From NCBI GenBank assembly GCA_018660305.1, contig JABJKO010000248.1, positions 1 through 7,801 of the forward strand: a stretch of DNA of 7,801 bases, given 5' to 3'. A model generated the notes under the pieces. The model searched no databases. It was not told the origin of the DNA and saw nothing but the letters and a program-made list of their open reading frames with translations. Positions 5,612-7,801 of this stretch are shown one piece after another. Source of the stretch: Rhodospirillaceae bacterium (lineage in GTDB: Bacteria; Pseudomonadota; Alphaproteobacteria; MPNO01; UBA2964). Each line of letters starts with the position of its first letter. Positions within the stretch are counted from its first letter, which is position 1. The translations under genes were made by a program, and so were the position numbers.

Positions 5612-6955
5612 ATGACCCTTACCAAGGCGCTTGGACAGTTCATTGCCGATCTATCGCCGAATCGGCTACCAGACGAAGCGGTTCGCATCGCCCGCATGGG
5701 CTTCATTGACTGCATTGGCACGATGATCGTTGGCCGCACGGAACCCTGTGCGCAGATCCTCAAGGGCGTGCTGGCGCCGGGAACAGGTCCGGCGACACTG
5801 TATTTCAGCGGCGAACAGAGCACGGGACCGGAGGCTGGGTGGATCAACGGGACGGCGGCGCATGCGCTGGATTACGATGACGTCTCCCTGCGCGGCCATC
5901 CATCCACCGTGCTGGCGCCCGCCATCCTGGCGGAAGCCGAAGTGCTCGGCGCCACCGGCCGGGACATGCTGGTCGCCTACATCGCCGGCTATGAGACCTG
6001 GGCCGAATTGGTCCGCCGCGATGTGCCGATGTACCACCAAAAGGGGTTCCATCCCACCGGCATCTTCGGCGCGGTCGGCGCTGCGGCCGCGTGCGCGAAG
6101 CTGCGCAAGCTGGACGCCAACCTTACCGCGATCGCGATTGCGATTGGCGCGTCGCAGGCCTCCGGGATCATGTCGAATTTCGGCACGATGACCAAACCCT
6201 TCCATGCCGGGAAGGCGGCCCATGCCGGGATAATGGCGGCGCGGCTGGCGGAAGCCGGCTTGACCGCCAACACCGACGCGCTGGAACATCCGCAAGGCTT
6301 CCTGAGCGCCGTATCGCCCGAGAACAATCCCGACCGCGCCGGTGACGGCAAACTGGGCGAGGACTGGGCCATCATCCGCCACGGGCTGAGCATCAAGAAG
6401 TACCCCGCCTGTTACGGCACGCATCGGGCGATCGACGCCATGCTGGATCTGGTTGGCGCGCATCCGGTGAAGCCCGAGGACGTGCGCAAGGTGTCGGTGC
6501 ATTTCAGTAAGCTCACCTCGAGCGTGCTGCGCAACCGGCAGCCCGACACCGGACTGGCCGCCAAGTTCAGCATGGAGTTCGCAATGGCGAGTGGGCTGAT
6601 CGCGCACCGCGTCAGCCTGGCCGAGCTGAGCGATCCCTTCGTGCAACGCAAGGACGTGCAGGACATGATGCAGCTTGTGGAACGCGACCTGACGGATGAA
6701 ACCGATGAAGCCAACCCCGGCTCCGCGCCGTGGGAACAGGTGAAGATCGAACTCGTATCAGGGCAGGTCCTTGAAAGCGAGCGGGTGACGCGGGCGCGCG
6801 GTCATGCCGAACGACCGCTCTCGGATCAGCAGTTGCACGAGAAGTTCGCCGATTGCCTGACCAGCAGTGAGTCGGAAATACCGGCCGATGTTCTGTTTGG
6901 ACGGTTGCAGTCGATGGAGTCGATCTCGGCGCGGGAGCTGACGGCTGTTCATTAA
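5612..6955 (+). CDS. MmgE/PrpD family protein (2-methylcitrate dehydratase / cis-aconitate decarboxylase superfamily)
   Basis: This 447-residue cytoplasmic protein has the family's normal length. Family blocks appear in order: MGFIDCIGTMIVG (29-41), INGTAAHALDYDD (78-90), GHPSTVLAP (95-103), KGFHPTGIFGAVGAAAA (144-160), TMTKPFHAGKAAHAG (192-206), KKYPACYGTHRAIDA (262-276) and KFSMEFAMA (318-326). The residues Asp in HALDYDD, His96, His147, Lys195 and His271 correspond by motif to the active-site set described for cis-aconitate decarboxylase and PrpD. The family includes 2-methylcitrate dehydratase, cis-aconitate decarboxylase and many enzymes of unknown substrate, so the reaction is not assigned. 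An AGGAGG at 5598-5603, 8 nt from the ATG, fixes the start. The usual methylcitrate-cycle partners (prpB, prpC) are absent; the neighbours are acyl-CoA genes, which argues against calling it prpD. Confidence 0.93.
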   Translation: MTLTKALGQFIADLSPNRLPDEAVRIARMGFIDCIGTMIVGRTEPCAQILKGVLAPGTGPATLYFSGEQSTGPEAGWINGTAAHALDYDDVSLRGHPSTVLAPAILAEAEVLGATGRDMLVAYIAGYETWAELVRRDVPMYHQKGFHPTGIFGAVGAAAACAKLRKLDANLTAIAIAIGASQASGIMSNFGTMTKPFHAGKAAHAGIMAARLAEAGLTANTDALEHPQGFLSAVSPENNPDRAGDGKLGEDWAIIRHGLSIKKYPACYGTHRAIDAMLDLVGAHPVKPEDVRKVSVHFSKLTSSVLRNRQPDTGLAAKFSMEFAMASGLIAHRVSLAELSDPFVQRKDVQDMMQLVERDLTDETDEANPGSAPWEQVKIELVSGQVLESERVTRARGHAERPLSDQQLHEKFADCLTSSESEIPADVLFGRLQSMESISARELTAVH

Positions 6956-6959
6956 GTTC

Positions 6960-6998
6960 GCGGTGCAACTCCAGCGTTATGCGCCGGGGTTGCACTGC
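6960..6998 (+). terminator. Strong hairpin just after the MmgE/PrpD stop (possible terminator)
   Basis: Starting 5 nt after the TAA, an inverted repeat folds into a stem of about 17 bp. GTGCAACT (6963-6970) pairs with GGTTGCAC (6988-6995), continued inward by CCAGCG with CGCCGG (one A-C mismatch) around a TTATG loop, and outward by GCG with TGC. The fold is stable and well placed to protect the 3' end or help end the transcript. No T-run follows, so it is not a standard intrinsic terminator. The inward GGTTGCA also loosely resembles IS6-family terminal repeats. Confidence 0.45.
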
Positions 6999-7056
6999 CC
7001 GAACTGGCGCTGTCAGAGGAGAGTGGTCCCGCCAACAATTTTCGTTCGACGTAGAT
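6999..7056. other. Short spacer downstream of the transposase remnant
   Basis: This 58-bp stretch lies between the hairpin and the decayed transposase stop at 7057. It would correspond to the outer end of an IS6-type element, but no clean terminal inverted repeat or flanking target duplication could be identified, so the element's edge is unresolved. Confidence 0.3.
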
Positions 7057-7645
7057 TCAAGCAGCAGTTTGACGCCATTCGGCAAGGGCGGTCGATCAGT
7101 TGAGTTTGAAGTTCCGACGGGTGTGAAGATGTCGTTCCTGGTTAAAATGGTTGTGGACCGAAGTGAATTTCTGAAGCGATTTTACGCTTCTGAGTTTCGC
7201 CATCCCGCGCTCTCGTCGCCGGAACGGCTGGTATGAATTTTCAGCCCGATTGTTTAGCCAGCAACCGGTCTCCTGGCGCGCCGCAATTCCGATAATTTTC
7301 ATTGCGCCCGATAGGACCGAAGCTTATCCGTCACACCACACTTGGACGACCATATCGTTTCATCGCTTTACGCAAAAATTTCACAGCGGCCTTGCGATCC
7401 CGCCGTTTGGTGACAAGTGATTCCAGCACCTCACCTTCTTGATCAACCGCCCGCCACAGCTAATGCTGTTCACCATTGATCCGCACGAAAACCTCATCCA
7501 AACGCCACCGCCAGAGCAAAATGACGGGTCTTGAATTTGACGCTTTCTGATCTTCGCCGCGAACACCGGACCAAATCGGTTCCACCACGCGCGAACCGTA
7601 CCGGCGGTTCGAATACCGGTCGGAGATTCCAGAAATTCAAAGACT
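7057..7645 (-). pseudogene. IS6-family transposase, decayed by frameshifts and stops
   Basis: Reading leftward, three frames together spell an IS6-family DDE transposase. The first frame gives TVRAWWNRFGPVFAAKIRKR from about 7599. A second gives WRWRLDEVFVRINGEQH, then a TAG at 7460-7462 where Tyr is expected, then LWRAVDQEGEVLESLVTKRRD. A third gives TDKLRSYRAQ (7331 down). Back in the first frame come RQETGCWLNNRAENS and QPFRRRER, through to FKLN, a TGA at 7096-7098 where Arg is expected, and STALAEWRQTAA with a stop at 7057-7059. At least three frame changes and two internal stops are needed. The three catalytic acidic residues (Asp of LDEVF, Asp of TDKL, Glu of RAEN) survive but in different frames. 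About 196 codons remain of some 230; the N-terminal part is missing at the tRNA side. It is certainly inactive. Confidence 0.9.
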
Positions 7646-7648
7646 AGC
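7057..7648 (-). mobile_element. IS6-family insertion sequence remnant abutting tRNA-Ser
   Basis: The remnant is defined by the decayed transposase. Its upstream edge runs up to the base next to the encoded CCA of the tRNA gene at 7649, and the expected transposase N-terminus and left terminal repeat are not present there. The opposite edge is unclear and could reach into the hairpin region near 6984. No 8-bp target duplication was found. Confidence 0.6.
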
Positions 7649-7739
7649 TGGCGGAGGGAGTGGGATTCGAACCCACGTTAGGGTATTACCCTAAACACGC
7701 TTTCCAAGCGTGCGCCTTAAGCCACTCGGCCATCCCTCC
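7649..7739 (-). tRNA. tRNA-Ser (anticodon GGA)
   Basis: The complementary strand reads as a complete class II tRNA of 91 nt including an encoded CCA (7649-7651). The acceptor stem GGAGGGA pairs with TCCCTCC. The anticodon stem CACGC/GCGTG encloses the loop TTGGAAA, giving anticodon GGA at 7703-7705, which reads UCC/UCU serine codons. The long variable arm TTAGGG-TAAT-CCCTAA at 7678-7694 is typical of tRNA-Ser. The T arm is GTGGG-TTCGAAT-CCCAC. A TGTAAT hexamer on the same strand at 7782-7787 could be its -10 box; any -35 box lies beyond the window. Confidence 0.97.
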
Positions 7740-7801
7740 GGATCGCGCCGCATTGCGTCTTTCGCGGCTACGGCGGCGGACATTACAGATTTGCTTATCG
7801 C

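Noticed and set aside
6963..6995. Integron attC-like site (GTGCAAC ... GTTGCAC)
   Set aside because: The core bases do not fit the RYYYAAC / GTTRRRY pattern, and there is no integron integrase or cassette array.
6612..7085. Minus-strand 157-codon reading frame across the MmgE/PrpD end and the IS remnant
   Set aside because: It is mostly antisense to the MmgE/PrpD gene and out of frame with the transposase residues.

Overview
The window looks like chromosomal DNA from a high-GC proteobacterium, most likely an alphaproteobacterium. The grounds are GC-rich coding with strong GGAGG-type ribosome sites, acyl-CoA metabolism genes of a style common in that class, and two perfect FNR/FixK-type operator palindromes. 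No gene here fixes the genus.

Layout. At 1-151 is the 3' end of a rightward gene, possibly TusA-like. A leftward three-gene cluster follows, transcribed from about 2930 down to 208: a large acyl-CoA dehydrogenase (1705-2928), a second, divergent acyl-CoA dehydrogenase (447-1628) and a small YHS-like metal-binding protein (208-411). The 347-bp gap 2929-3275 is divergent. Rightward from it runs a CaiB/BaiF (family III) CoA-transferase (3276-4493). This meets, tail to tail with only 10 bp between, a leftward metallophosphoesterase (4504-5280). A second divergent gap (5281-5611) precedes a rightward MmgE/PrpD-family gene (5612-6955). A strong hairpin lies just after its stop. Then come a decayed IS6-family transposase (about 7057-7645, leftward) and, directly against it, an intact tRNA-Ser(GGA) (7649-7739, leftward).

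How the genes may work together. A CoA-transferase that activates a carboxylic acid, a pair of acyl-CoA dehydrogenases that probably form a heteromeric enzyme, and an MmgE/PrpD enzyme acting on di- or tricarboxylic acids suggest a catabolic module for an organic acid. The substrate cannot be read from the sequence. The most notable signal is regulatory. Each of the two divergent gaps carries a perfect TTGAT-N4-ATCAA palindrome, and the two differ at only one base of the 14. This would place the dehydrogenase pair, the CoA-transferase and the MmgE/PrpD gene under one Crp/Fnr-family regulator (FNR, ANR, FixK or DNR type), linking the module to low oxygen or nitrogen oxides. In both gaps a short tandem duplication (2 x 16 bp and 3 x 14 bp) sits just upstream of the ribosome site.
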